Assembly: GCA_035934555.1 (NCBI GenBank)
Contig: DASYXT010000141.1
Location: 124,001 to 188,000, forward strand
DNA length: 64,000 nt
Direction: 5' to 3'
Source: DASYXT01 sp035934555
Lineage (GTDB): Bacteria > Verrucomicrobiota > Verrucomicrobiia > Limisphaerales > UBA8199
Shown here: in pieces, positions 19,169-28,310 of the stretch
Layout: each line of letters begins with the position of its first letter
How positions within the stretch are numbered: position 1 is the first letter of the stretch
The notes under the pieces: generated by a model
The model's input: the letters and a program-made list of their open reading frames with translations, nothing else
Told to the model about the DNA's origin: nothing
The model's database searches: none
Translations under genes and position numbers: made by a program

Positions 19169-19266
19169 GCGCGGACTTTAGTCCGCAGCAACGTCCAAGC
19201 GCTGAGGGCGCCTGAAAATCACGCCAGATTCGCTATTTGCACATTGCTGCGGACTAAAGTCCGCGC
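19169..19266. repeat. MITE-like palindromic repeat family B, complete copy 1
   Basis: The 23-bp terminal arms, gcgcggactttagtccgcag followed by caa, are perfectly inverted at 19169-19191 and 19244-19266, enclosing about 52 unrelated bases. Each arm contains its own small palindrome (GGACTTTAGTCC). It lies entirely in the gap between the metallo-hydrolase and TIGR03790 genes, and no coding potential is visible. Confidence 0.85.
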
Positions 19267-19344
19267 TCCACTGAATCTTTGGGGTACATACGCGGCATCA
19301 TGGTTGAACCCAACGGGCTGCCGCCCTGTCCATTTATCGCTACC

Positions 19345-20985
19345 ATGAAGGTATTCTTCACTGTTGGATTGCTGGCACTGGCCTCGGCGCGCATAAGCGC
19401 GGCAGATGCCGGCAGCCAGGCCGTCGTCGTCTATAATTCGCAATTCCCCGAGTCCCGCAACGTCGCCGAGTATTACGCTCAAAAGCGGCACGTGCCCGCC
19501 GACCAGGTGTTCGGGTTCCCTCTGACCACCAACGAAGACATCTCACGCACGGAGTTCCGCGCCTCGTTGCAATTTCCCCTGGCCGACACGCTGGTGAAAC
19601 ATCGCCTGTGGAAACTCTCGACCTCGAAACGGATCGACGGCACCAACCAGCCGATTCGTGTCGTGAGTTCCAAAATCCGCTACGCGGTGCTCTGCTACGG
19701 CGTGCCGTTACGGATTCTACCCGACCCTGCCTGGAAGGACCCAGGCGCGGAGCGGCTGCGTCCGGAGCTGCGCCGTAACGAAGCCGCCGTCGATAGCGAA
19801 CTGGCCCTGTTGCCGCTGCTGCATGAAGACCTGCCTTTGGCCGGGCCGCTGCGCAACGCGAATTACACCACCACCAATACGGCCTGGTTAAATCCGACGA
19901 ACGGTGTGTTGCTGGTGGCACGGCTCGATGGTCCCAGCGCCGCGATCGCCCGTGGCCTGGTGGACAAAGCGCTCGAAGCCGAGCGGGACGGGCTGTGGGG
20001 CCGTGCCTACTTCGATTTGCGCAACACCACCGAACCGGGCTACAAGCTGGGTGACGATTGGATTCGCAATGCGTCGGAAATCGCCCGCCGACTCGGCCTT
20101 GAAACGATCGTGGACGAAAACCCCGGCACCTTTCCCGCCGGCTTTCCCATGAGCCAAATCGCCTATTACGTCGGCTGGTACGACCAGGACGTCAGCGGGC
20201 CCTTCGCGCAGCCGACCGTCGAATTCATGCCCGGCGCGTTTGCCTATCACCTGCACTCGTTCAGTGCCGAAACGCTGCGCAGCACCACAAAGGCCTGGGT
20301 CGGACCGCTCCTGGCCAAAGGCGCGACCGCCTCAATGGGTTGCGTTTGGGAGCCGTACCTCGCCGGTACGCCGGACATGGCGACGTTCACAGCGCGTTTC
20401 ATCTATTACGGATTCAGTTTCGGCGAGGCGGCTTACGCCAGCCAACCCGCGCTCTCGTGGCAAACCACCGTCGTTGGTGACCCTTTGTATCGGCCGTTCG
20501 GCCGCAACCCCGAGCAACTCCAGGACGAACTCCAGCAGCGGCAGAGCCCGTTGCTCGCCTGGTCCTACCTGCGCCTGGTGAATGTAAACGTGCTGAACGG
20601 CAAATTACCGGAATGCGTCGCGCTGCTCGAACAACTTGACCTCACCAGGCATAGCGCCGTGCTCAGTGAAAAACTGGGCGACCTTTACCAGGAGCAAGGT
20701 AAACCGTCCTCGGCCGTCCACGAATGGCAGCAGGCACTCACCTTGGACCCTTCGCCCGAACAACGCATCCGCCTGCTGCTGACCCTGGGCGAGCGATTGT
20801 CTCTCCTGCAACGCGATGCCGAGGCCTACGATGATTATGCCGATCTGTTAAAGGAGTTCCCCAATTACCCGGACAAGGGAACGGTCTATAAACGGCTGCT
20901 CCCGTTGGCGCAGCGGCTGCACAAAAGCGCCGACCTGGCAAATTCGGCGGTCGGTCAACCGGATGGGCATGCGGCGGCGCGTTGA
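19345..20985 (+). CDS. Secreted TIGR03790 family protein with TPR-like C-terminus
   Basis: The 546-residue protein has a signal peptide (MKVFFTVGLLALASARISA). The core (about 25-390) matches the TIGR03790 type: VVVYNSQFPESRNVAEYYAQKRHVP near the N-terminus, YAVLCYGVPLRI, TVEFMPGAFAYHLHSFSAE and GATASMGCVWEPYL. The function of this family is unknown. The last 140 residues or so are helical with TPR-like repeats (LYQEQGKPSSAVHEWQQALTLDP), suggesting a protein-binding tail. ATG at 19345 fits the signal peptide; an in-frame ATG at 19300 is possible. It stands alone on the plus strand. Confidence 0.8.
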   Translation: MKVFFTVGLLALASARISAADAGSQAVVVYNSQFPESRNVAEYYAQKRHVPADQVFGFPLTTNEDISRTEFRASLQFPLADTLVKHRLWKLSTSKRIDGTNQPIRVVSSKIRYAVLCYGVPLRILPDPAWKDPGAERLRPELRRNEAAVDSELALLPLLHEDLPLAGPLRNANYTTTNTAWLNPTNGVLLVARLDGPSAAIARGLVDKALEAERDGLWGRAYFDLRNTTEPGYKLGDDWIRNASEIARRLGLETIVDENPGTFPAGFPMSQIAYYVGWYDQDVSGPFAQPTVEFMPGAFAYHLHSFSAETLRSTTKAWVGPLLAKGATASMGCVWEPYLAGTPDMATFTARFIYYGFSFGEAAYASQPALSWQTTVVGDPLYRPFGRNPEQLQDELQQRQSPLLAWSYLRLVNVNVLNGKLPECVALLEQLDLTRHSAVLSEKLGDLYQEQGKPSSAVHEWQQALTLDPSPEQRIRLLLTLGERLSLLQRDAEAYDDYADLLKEFPNYPDKGTVYKRLLPLAQRLHKSADLANSAVGQPDGHAAAR

Positions 20986-21037
20986 GGCGCAAAAGAGGCG
21001 CCTGCGGAAGGGCCAGTCGGTATGAGTTTAGCGTAGC

Positions 21038-21055
21038 GCGGGCGGCCTCGCCCGC
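21038..21055. terminator. GC-rich hairpin after TIGR03790 gene
   Basis: GCGGGCG and CGCCCGC pair around the loop gcct, 50 bases after the stop at 20985. No T-run follows, so it is only a candidate terminator. Confidence 0.4.
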
Positions 21056-21139
21056 ATTACACCGTTAAATTGGTGCGGCTGGGTCCGGCCGGGCGATTTT
21101 TGGGCTTCCTTTTTTCGCAAGGCAACTTATGCTTGTAAC

Positions 21140-21469
21140 GTGACTGCCGAAACCTTCAAACAAGAGATCGCCGAGGCAATGAAGGCATACGACCAGCACG
21201 TCGTATGCATTGACAAGACTCCGGACGAGTTCCACGCCTCGCTGCTCTCGCTGCTGAACAAGGCCATCAAGGCTTATGAGAGCCGCGGCCCGCAATTGCG
21301 CCACGGCATTGCCCTGGACCGACAGGTCACCGTCATCCTCAGCCAGAACGACAGCCCCCGTCCCCTTTGCGGGATTTATTTCAACCTCCATTCTCCCTAC
21401 CAAAAATCGCCGGCGTCCAAACCCGCCAAGGCGGTGCGCGAACCGATTAGTGGTGGAGCTGAGGAGTAG
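21140..21469 (+). CDS. Small protein of unknown function
   Basis: The 109-residue protein begins with GTG at 21140. It is mostly helical at the N-terminus (TAETFKQEIAEAMKAYDQHV), then has a likely beta strand RQVTVILSQNDSPRPLCGIYFNLHSPY and a polar tail. There is no signal peptide or membrane segment. I do not recognise the family. Its last 23 bases overlap the end of the convergent ABC permease gene. Coding is supported by an unbroken frame with acidic/basic helix composition but not by any motif. Confidence 0.55.
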   Translation: MTAETFKQEIAEAMKAYDQHVVCIDKTPDEFHASLLSLLNKAIKAYESRGPQLRHGIALDRQVTVILSQNDSPRPLCGIYFNLHSPYQKSPASKPAKAVREPISGGAEE

Positions 21470-23114
21470 TCGCGAACAGGGAGCGCAACGCCGCCCTTAG
21501 CTCGTCCCAGCTTTCCGGGAAATAAAACGGCAACGGTTCGGCATCCGCCAGGTCTTGGGTCAAGTGCAGACGGGCGAACCAAATAAACCAAAGATAATAC
21601 ACCAGGTTGACCGCTTCGGGCAGCCAGATCAGCGCCGGAGCAGAGCCGAGCATGGCGTTGCGCCCGGGCATCGCCTCCGCCAGTAGAATTCCCACCAGGC
21701 TTACCAGGGCCGGCAGGCCTTTGGCCAGGGCGACCGCCCAGGCAATCGCGGCAGCCTGGCTGCGCGCTTTTAAACCGAACCAGAGCCCGGCCCAACATAG
21801 CGCCGCCACACCGAGAAAAATATTCGCCAGGCTCAACACTTTGTAGAGCGTCAGCGCGCCCAAACCGGCACCAGCACGGGCCAGCGGCGTTGTGCCAAGG
21901 GAAGCCACTATTTGCGGCAGCATCGGCGCCTGCATCACCAGCACCGGCCAGACAAACAGCCGCTGTAATACGCCCCATTGATCCGACACGATGGTGGCCG
22001 CGCCCACCGGCGTGCTCATCAATAACTCCAAATCTCCGCTGCGCCGCACGCCTACGAAGAACCGGCTGGCAACCCAGGCGACAATCGCGCCGCCAATCAG
22101 ACCGGCTGTGACTGCAAACGGCCAGGCGAAAATCCAGGACGCCAGGACTCCGCGCCGTGAGCTGAACGTTTGCGTCAACGGCACCCAACCGTTATAGGCC
22201 AGCGCCACTGATGCGAGTCCCCACAAGCCCGCGCCGACGCTAAACCGGCGATACACCAACCACTCGACTGGACCTGAATCTTCTTTGCCGGGCTGCCAGC
22301 TCATCAAGCCGACCGCCTGCTTTGCTTTGGCGGGGTCAGGCAAGCGTGCTTCGTCTCCTCCACCCCGGCTTTTCACCATCGCGCGCAACCGCAAACCTGC
22401 CAAAATCAGCAAACCCCAAGTGAGCGCCTGCACGAACAAGAGGGAAAGCCAGAAGCTGCTCTTGGCGCCGAAGTAACGGCTCTCGCCGGCCATGATCACA
22501 GTCGAGAGCGGGCTCAGCAGGCCAAACATAACGGGAACCGCTCGCGTCGCCACCGCCAGCACGAAGAACGGCACCAGCACCACCAGGCTTACCAGGATAA
22601 CCGCCGCGCGTGAGGCGCGGAACCGGTCGCTTTGGGACGCCGAAGCAGAAAGTCCAGCCACCAGCGCGAAAAACATCAGGTTGAGCAACGCCAACCCCTT
22701 GCGCAACGCCTCGCCACCCGTCACTCCCCCCGCCAACAACGGCACCGCCAGAGCCGGCAAAAACGCCAACAACGAACAGAAGCTGGTCAACCCGACCGAC
22801 CCCAGCTTGCCCAGCAGCACATCGACCGGTTTAACTCCCGTCAGGAACAACAGTTCCAGCGTGCCTTCGCGGCGTTCGAGGCTGATTGCATCGGCGCTCA
22901 ACAAGCATACACTGCAACTGACCAGGAACGCCGCTGCGATGACCGCATTGAACACGTATTGGCCCAGGGTCGCCGGCGTGCCCCCTAATCCCGCATTCAT
23001 GGATTGCATGCAGATCAGCACCCCTACGAGCGCTACGGCGCATCGTATCCAGTAAGTGGCGCGCTGGCGCGCCCCGGACAGCAACTCGCGATGAATGAGC
23101 GGCAACGGGTTCAT
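21447..23114 (-). CDS. ABC-2 type transporter permease with two internal halves
   Basis: The 555-residue protein is an integral inner-membrane protein with about 12 hydrophobic segments. Two similar halves can be seen: each contains an ABC-2-type motif, REGTLELLFLTGV at residues 82-94 and RRSGDLELLMSTPV at 357-370, and each is flanked by membrane segments. It begins with LIHRELLSGARQRATYWIRC, almost parallel to the start of its neighbour (23111-24790). The start overlaps the end of that gene by 4 bases, so they are translationally coupled. It probably forms the membrane channel with its neighbour and the ATPase at 24865-25827. The exported substrate is unknown. Confidence 0.83.
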   Translation of the reverse strand: MNPLPLIHRELLSGARQRATYWIRCAVALVGVLICMQSMNAGLGGTPATLGQYVFNAVIAAAFLVSCSVCLLSADAISLERREGTLELLFLTGVKPVDVLLGKLGSVGLTSFCSLLAFLPALAVPLLAGGVTGGEALRKGLALLNLMFFALVAGLSASASQSDRFRASRAAVILVSLVVLVPFFVLAVATRAVPVMFGLLSPLSTVIMAGESRYFGAKSSFWLSLLFVQALTWGLLILAGLRLRAMVKSRGGGDEARLPDPAKAKQAVGLMSWQPGKEDSGPVEWLVYRRFSVGAGLWGLASVALAYNGWVPLTQTFSSRRGVLASWIFAWPFAVTAGLIGGAIVAWVASRFFVGVRRSGDLELLMSTPVGAATIVSDQWGVLQRLFVWPVLVMQAPMLPQIVASLGTTPLARAGAGLGALTLYKVLSLANIFLGVAALCWAGLWFGLKARSQAAAIAWAVALAKGLPALVSLVGILLAEAMPGRNAMLGSAPALIWLPEAVNLVYYLWFIWFARLHLTQDLADAEPLPFYFPESWDELRAALRSLFATTPQLHH

Positions 23115-24790
23115 GCCCGATTCGGCTGCAGTGCGCGAACAGGCGCCTCGGTCGGAGTGGGAAACTTCTCGGGCTCGGGGTTGAGCAAGTTGCGCAACCC
23201 GAGATTCACTGTCGCTCTAGCCCGTTGCGAGACCAGGATGTCGGTCACGAGCCCCAACACAAACCAAGAGGCGAACACGGTCGCAAAACCCTCCGGGCTC
23301 ATCGACACGCTCTGAAGCACGAACACCAAAGCGAACACCGCCCCCCAGGGCGGAAGCAGCACCCGGCTAAGTGTCGCCAGCACCGCACGATGGTGGCGAG
23401 GATACTTTAGCGACGTAGCGATTCCGACAATTCCCAGCGCGCGGAAATCCACCCACGCGATCAAGGCGCCACCCAGGAAGAGTTCGAGAAAAATCGCCTG
23501 GTCAGTCTCATTCATGCCCAAATTGCTGCTGAACAAGACTGCCCCGCTGAGCGCGAGGTTCAGCCCCATCACCAGGCGGAGCAGCGGGCCGAACCGACGT
23601 CGAAGGCCACGTTCCTGCCCCGCGATCAAATCCTCCTCCGGCACCGGGCTCACCAACAGTAACTCCAACGCGCCGCTGCGCCGGTCTTCGCTGAACCGGC
23701 GGGTTGCGTCCAGCGCGACGGCATATTTAAAAAATTGGTGGAGCGCGTAACTCAGAAAGAGGCAAACGATAAAAGCGTAGTTGAATCGGTGCAGCCAAAG
23801 CGAAGCCTGAAAGAAAATCACCCAGAATAGGATTAACAGCACGAGTAAAGCATTGGCCGGCCCGCCCAGAAGTGGCGTGCGGCACACCAGCCATAAGAAT
23901 GGGTTCTGCTGCAGTGCTCGCGCTCGGGCCGCATCCCGCGAGTTTTTTTTCGCGAGCTCCGCCAGCCTTTTCGAGCCTGGCGGGAGCGCGCTCAGGTCCA
24001 GGACTTGGTTTCCCTCCTGCTGCGCCTGCCAACGCCGGGGCAACAGCACCGCCGCGAACGCCAGGAGCAGGACTCCGGATGCCAGAACCATTTGCAGCGA
24101 TACCCAAAACGCATGGCCGCCGCTCCGCAGCCGATAAGCCCAATCAAAAGCGCATTGCAGCAGGTAGGGCGGACTGGGCAACAGGAGCGCATCCAGGTGC
24201 GGCCCGCGGGAAAACAGCGCGTGCATCCACCACAACGCAGGCAGCCCCCCGCTCAAAAGCAATAAGCCGAGCAAAGTTCCACCCATCGCCTGGCGGCTGT
24301 CTGTTTGAGTAGCAGAAACGGCCATGCCCAGGCTCAGGGAGAGCAACACGGACGCGAGCAAGACCAGCACCACTCGCCAGAATTCGCCCACCGTGACCCC
24401 GCCCATCAACAGCGGCAGCGCGAGGATGGGCACGATGGCCAGCAACCCAAAGACCGCGCGCAACGAAGTGGCGAAAAGTTTCCCCAACACCACATCGTAT
24501 CCTTTGAGATCGGTCAGAAAGAGCAACCCCATCGTGCCTTCGCGCTTTTCCTCGCTTAAGCAATCCGCAGTCAGAAACACGCCCGCCAGCAGACAAACGC
24601 CGAACGCCAGCACCGAGAAAGCAGTGAATAGCAAGCGGCTCAGTTGAGGTGTGCTGAGCCTCTGGTTGATCCAAACCAACAGCAGCCACACGAGCAGCGC
24701 AGCACCGGCAGCCACGCAGCGCCACCAATAGGTGCTTGCCCGCCGTGCCCCCACCCGCAACTCGCGTTCGACTATGGGCAGAAAGGTCAT
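23111..24790 (-). CDS. ABC-2 type transporter permease with two internal halves (paralogue)
   Basis: The 559-residue integral membrane protein is paralogous to the gene that follows it. The two ABC-2-type motifs are KREGTMGLLFLTDL at residues 82-95 and RRSGALELLLVSPV at 370-383, again flanked by membrane segments. A soluble loop of about 45 residues lies between the halves (about 255-300). It begins with IVERELRVGARRASTYWWRC. The gene is third in the ABC cassette and overlaps the last gene by 4 bases. Having two different double-length permeases implies a heteromeric channel. Confidence 0.83.
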   Translation of the reverse strand: MTFLPIVERELRVGARRASTYWWRCVAAGAALLVWLLLVWINQRLSTPQLSRLLFTAFSVLAFGVCLLAGVFLTADCLSEEKREGTMGLLFLTDLKGYDVVLGKLFATSLRAVFGLLAIVPILALPLLMGGVTVGEFWRVVLVLLASVLLSLSLGMAVSATQTDSRQAMGGTLLGLLLLSGGLPALWWMHALFSRGPHLDALLLPSPPYLLQCAFDWAYRLRSGGHAFWVSLQMVLASGVLLLAFAAVLLPRRWQAQQEGNQVLDLSALPPGSKRLAELAKKNSRDAARARALQQNPFLWLVCRTPLLGGPANALLVLLILFWVIFFQASLWLHRFNYAFIVCLFLSYALHQFFKYAVALDATRRFSEDRRSGALELLLVSPVPEEDLIAGQERGLRRRFGPLLRLVMGLNLALSGAVLFSSNLGMNETDQAIFLELFLGGALIAWVDFRALGIVGIATSLKYPRHHRAVLATLSRVLLPPWGAVFALVFVLQSVSMSPEGFATVFASWFVLGLVTDILVSQRARATVNLGLRNLLNPEPEKFPTPTEAPVRALQPNRA

Positions 24791-24864
24791 CCTCCCCCAA
24801 GCTTAGGTTCAACCGCAGCCGCGAATCGCCACCTCGCTGCCCAGCACGGAGAGACGCGCGGGCC

Positions 24865-25827
24865 TCATTGCGTATCGCCGCGGGTGACCCGCATAAAAAC
24901 TTCCTCCAGCCCGATCTCGTCTTCGCGCAACTCCAGTAAGCGTGCGCCGCCGTGCACGAGCACATCGGCGATAACGCTGTGATCGCTGTCGTGCGAAGCG
25001 AGCGTGATTTTGATCTCACCGTCGGTCGTGGCGACCTCGGATATCTCGGGCCGGGTTTTCAGCAACTCGACCGCTTTGGCCTGGTCGCTGGCGACCCGCA
25101 CCCAAACCACCCGCCCGCTGGACATCTGGTCGCGCACGCCCTGGACCGGGCCGCTGTAAATGAGCTTGCCCTTTTCAATAATGGCGACGCGGTTGCAGAG
25201 CGTTTGCAGCTCGCTCAGGATGTGGGAGGAGATGATGATCGTCTTGCCCAAGCGCTGCAGTTCCTGGAGGATGGCCATCATCTCGATGCGGGCGCGCGGG
25301 TCCAACCCGCTGGCAGGCTCATCCAACAACAGCAGTTGCGGGTCGTGGATCAGCACTCGCGCCAGACCCAGGCGCTGCTGCATGCCGCGGCTCAGCGCTC
25401 CAATGAGCGCGCCTTTCTTTTCACTGAGCCCCACCAGTTCCAACACGTCATTGACCGTCTTTTCGCGCTGGGCAGTCGGGATTTTATAGCACGCGCCGAA
25501 GAAATCCAGATACTCGGTCACCTCCATGTCCTTATACACGCCAAAGAAATCGGGCATGTAACCGATAACGTGGCGTACGGCGTCGGCGTCCTGCACCACA
25601 TCATGGCCCAGCACTTCGGCTTGTCCGGCCGAAGGCGCCAGGAACGTCGCCAGGATGCGCAGGGTCGTGGTCTTGCCCGCGCCATTCGAGCCGATGAACC
25701 CGAACAAGTCGCCTTTGTTCACGATTAGGTCGAGACCATACAGCGCGGCGATGTTCCCATACATACGCGTCAAGCCGCGGGTTTGAACGGCCGGAATTGG
25801 CACAGGGGGAGGTGTATCCATAAGCAT
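24865..25827 (-). CDS. ABC transporter ATP-binding protein (ABC-2/Gld-like exporter)
   Basis: The 320-residue ATPase powers the two permeases encoded next to it. It has Walker A GSNGAGKTT at residues 46-54, a Q-loop-region sequence IGYMPDFFGVYKDMEVTEYL, an ABC signature in the form LSRGMQQRLGLARVL, Walker B LLLLDEPASGLDP and the H-loop ISSHILSEL. The C-terminal part (about 225-320) is the usual accessory domain of CcmA/GldA-type ATPases. ATG at 25827 or 25821 may be used. It lies 65 bases after the end of the large membrane protein and 74 bases before the first permease. Confidence 0.9.
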   Translation of the reverse strand: MLMDTPPPVPIPAVQTRGLTRMYGNIAALYGLDLIVNKGDLFGFIGSNGAGKTTTLRILATFLAPSAGQAEVLGHDVVQDADAVRHVIGYMPDFFGVYKDMEVTEYLDFFGACYKIPTAQREKTVNDVLELVGLSEKKGALIGALSRGMQQRLGLARVLIHDPQLLLLDEPASGLDPRARIEMMAILQELQRLGKTIIISSHILSELQTLCNRVAIIEKGKLIYSGPVQGVRDQMSSGRVVWVRVASDQAKAVELLKTRPEISEVATTDGEIKITLASHDSDHSVIADVLVHGGARLLELREDEIGLEEVFMRVTRGDTQ

Positions 25828-25892
25828 GGTTCAAGCGGGCCAGGCGGTGCGGCCCGGTCCCGGCCAGCGGTGCAGCGGCAAAAGCATTGAGT

Positions 25893-28181
25893 TCATCGTA
25901 TCGGCCCATCGATGAGCCGTTCGGCGGTTTCGCTCTTGACCGGGAGGGCCACGCGCCAGAGCGTTTGGCGGTGGCTGCGTTTGGGTGTGAACTGGTACAG
26001 CGGTTGCACTGGCGAATAATCGTCTTCCCAGGCCAGCACCACCGCCTGTCCGTGCTCCAGCACCGGCGACAAATCCAGCCCGGGCGGCGCCACAAACGTT
26101 CCACCAAAGTTCGCGCCACTCAGTTGCGACACAAAGCTCACCGCGACGGCCGCCCCTGTCACGTCGGAGATTTGGCCGCTTTCACTCGCGCCCAACGCGC
26201 GCTGGCGGGAAGACACAGCCGTTTGGAACTGCGGCCCGTAGCCGGTGAGGAACGAGCGGAGCGGTTGGCCCATGTCGCGCGCCACCGAAATCGTTTTCGC
26301 AGCGCCTGGGTTCAATTCATCCAAACCGGTCCCGATGACACTATAAATCCTCTGCTCGAAGACGAGTTTCACGCCCGAGATTTTGTGGCTGGTCCGGTTT
26401 TCCAGGTGGACCTGCCATCCACTGGTTTGCGGTATGACTGTCACCAACAGCGGGATGGGAGCCGGCTGCCACCAATCGCTGACAAACAGTTCACTCGTCC
26501 ATACCGGTACGAAAATGTCCGCTTTAAAATTATCTCCCGTTTGGACAATCGTCGCCTTTTCGGCCGACTGCCCGCCGCCCCAAAGGCCGGCGAACTCACC
26601 GCGCAAGGTCGCGTATTTCTGCCGGCTCTCCAACGCGTACCGTTGGTTGGCCGGCGAATACACCGACGAGAATGTGCGCCCGCGCAGTTCGGCTCCGTCC
26701 CCCTTCCGCAGCACATCCACGACGTGCAACTCATTCCATTCCGACTCGCCCGCACGAAGTTTGTAGCCAATGAAATAGATCACCAGCGAGAAGAGCACGA
26801 CGTAGCAAGGGAACGTAATCCAAGTGAGCATTGGCTTGCCAATCCGCTTCAGCCAGTACTGGTCCAGCGGCCCGATCACCACCAGGTAAACCAGCAGCAA
26901 CAACAAGAGCCAGCCCACCGGCAGCTTGTGCACCTGGCGGCTGTCGATCATCGCGCCGAAAATGCCGTCGCTGCCCCAGCCGCCTTGCACGTTCAAATCC
27001 TTCATCGTGTAAAAAGCGCCAGGCACTTCTGCCAGCTTCGCCCAAAACACCGGCAGGTTTTTCCAGGAGCGTGTTGGCTCCCGCTCAGGACTGAACAACA
27101 GCGCCGTCACACGTCCCCTGCCCCGCTGCGCCTCCACTATGAGCGGTTGGTCGCCGCAAGACAACACCACCGACCCGTCACGTACCTGGCCGGTGGCGAC
27201 CTGCATCGGCGCGGTTTCAAAATTCACGTCCGGCGGCAGGTCGCGGAACGGGTTGGCGACCGTCTCGGCCGGCGGTTGCGGCTGCGGTTGGTTGGGCATG
27301 CCGTAGCGCTGGCGGAACTGTGCGTCGGCGAAACTGCCGCGCAGCGAAGCCAAATCATTGGTGCGCCAAGGGCTCTCGGTGAGCCAGGCCTGTAATTCAG
27401 GGTGCCGCGGGACCTGGACCAGGTCTTTGACGTCAAAAGGAAACACGGCCCGCAACCAGGGCGAAGAGATAATGTCAGTCGGTTGCTCGACCGCCACGAC
27501 CAGGTGGCCGCCGGCATTCAACCACGCCAGTAACGCGTTGACCTGCGTCACGCTGAGGTCGGCGGCACGTTCCGAATTGAGGTAAATCGTCCCCAGCCCC
27601 TCGAGGACCAGCGGGTTATCCGGGAACAACGTTGGCAGCAGCCGCGCCGCGGCCGGTTGCATCTCCTTTGTTTGTGAGAGCACAGGCTGGATGGGCGGAG
27701 CCCCGCCTGCGGTGCGGGAAATGGCCCCGATCAACGGCGTCCCGCGGGCCACCTGCCGCCCAGGACGCAAGCCCAATTGCTCGCTGCGAACGCGCCCGCG
27801 TTCATCCAGCAGGCGAACATCCCAACTGATGTAACCGCGGGAAGAAGCGAACATCGGTATCACGAACCGTTTGAGAGTGCCGGTGGGCAACTCGACCACC
27901 AGGCGGCGCATCTGTCCCTGGCTGTAGCTGCCCCCGTCCACCTCGACAGTTCCGGTGAAACCAGGGCCGTCGTTCTTAACTTCGCAAACGATGGGGAACC
28001 AACTCGCCTCCGGCACTATGCCGTCGTAGCCGATGAAAACGTCAAATTGGAGTGCGGCCTGGGCAGGAAGGATTCCACCGGCCAGTATGGCCAGGATCAG
28101 CAGGAGGAGCGACAGGGCTAAGCGAGGCGAGGGCGCACCGGAGCAACGCTGCCAGTGCCTTCGAGCCGTTAATGTGGCCAT
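25893..28181 (-). CDS. Large membrane-anchored protein, first gene of the ABC export cassette
   Basis: The 762-residue protein has a hydrophobic signal or anchor (about 20-42). A beta-rich extracytoplasmic domain follows, and then a Rossmann-like GATase/GldG-type segment (VNALLAWLNAGGHLVVAVEQ). Two membrane helices around residues 418-468 surround the sequence GPLDQYWLKRIGKPMLTWITFP. The C-terminal 290 residues are again beta-rich. It has no catalytic motif I can name. It looks like the accessory subunit found beside ABC-2 exporters in several phyla, comparable in position to GldG. The start at ATG 28181 has a GGGAGAGG ribosome-binding sequence just upstream, unusual for this window; a longer frame to 28208 exists. 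Confidence 0.75.
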   Translation of the reverse strand: MATLTARRHWQRCSGAPSPRLALSLLLLILAILAGGILPAQAALQFDVFIGYDGIVPEASWFPIVCEVKNDGPGFTGTVEVDGGSYSQGQMRRLVVELPTGTLKRFVIPMFASSRGYISWDVRLLDERGRVRSEQLGLRPGRQVARGTPLIGAISRTAGGAPPIQPVLSQTKEMQPAAARLLPTLFPDNPLVLEGLGTIYLNSERAADLSVTQVNALLAWLNAGGHLVVAVEQPTDIISSPWLRAVFPFDVKDLVQVPRHPELQAWLTESPWRTNDLASLRGSFADAQFRQRYGMPNQPQPQPPAETVANPFRDLPPDVNFETAPMQVATGQVRDGSVVLSCGDQPLIVEAQRGRGRVTALLFSPEREPTRSWKNLPVFWAKLAEVPGAFYTMKDLNVQGGWGSDGIFGAMIDSRQVHKLPVGWLLLLLLVYLVVIGPLDQYWLKRIGKPMLTWITFPCYVVLFSLVIYFIGYKLRAGESEWNELHVVDVLRKGDGAELRGRTFSSVYSPANQRYALESRQKYATLRGEFAGLWGGGQSAEKATIVQTGDNFKADIFVPVWTSELFVSDWWQPAPIPLLVTVIPQTSGWQVHLENRTSHKISGVKLVFEQRIYSVIGTGLDELNPGAAKTISVARDMGQPLRSFLTGYGPQFQTAVSSRQRALGASESGQISDVTGAAVAVSFVSQLSGANFGGTFVAPPGLDLSPVLEHGQAVVLAWEDDYSPVQPLYQFTPKRSHRQTLWRVALPVKSETAERLIDGPIR

Positions 28182-28310
28182 GACCTCTCCCGTAAAATTG
28201 CTTCGCAATTACTGTTGTGTGACTATCCTATACAGCAGAGTGCACGAGGTTCGCAACGTTCATTTTTTTTATTCCTTTGGCGGCGGGCATTTGTTATTCC
28301 AATAGTCATT

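Noticed and set aside
25887..27395. 502-residue open frame on the plus strand
   Set aside because: It lies wholly opposite the membrane protein of the ABC cassette, has no domain features, and its composition (many Arg, His, Gln) is that of a shadow frame in GC-rich DNA.
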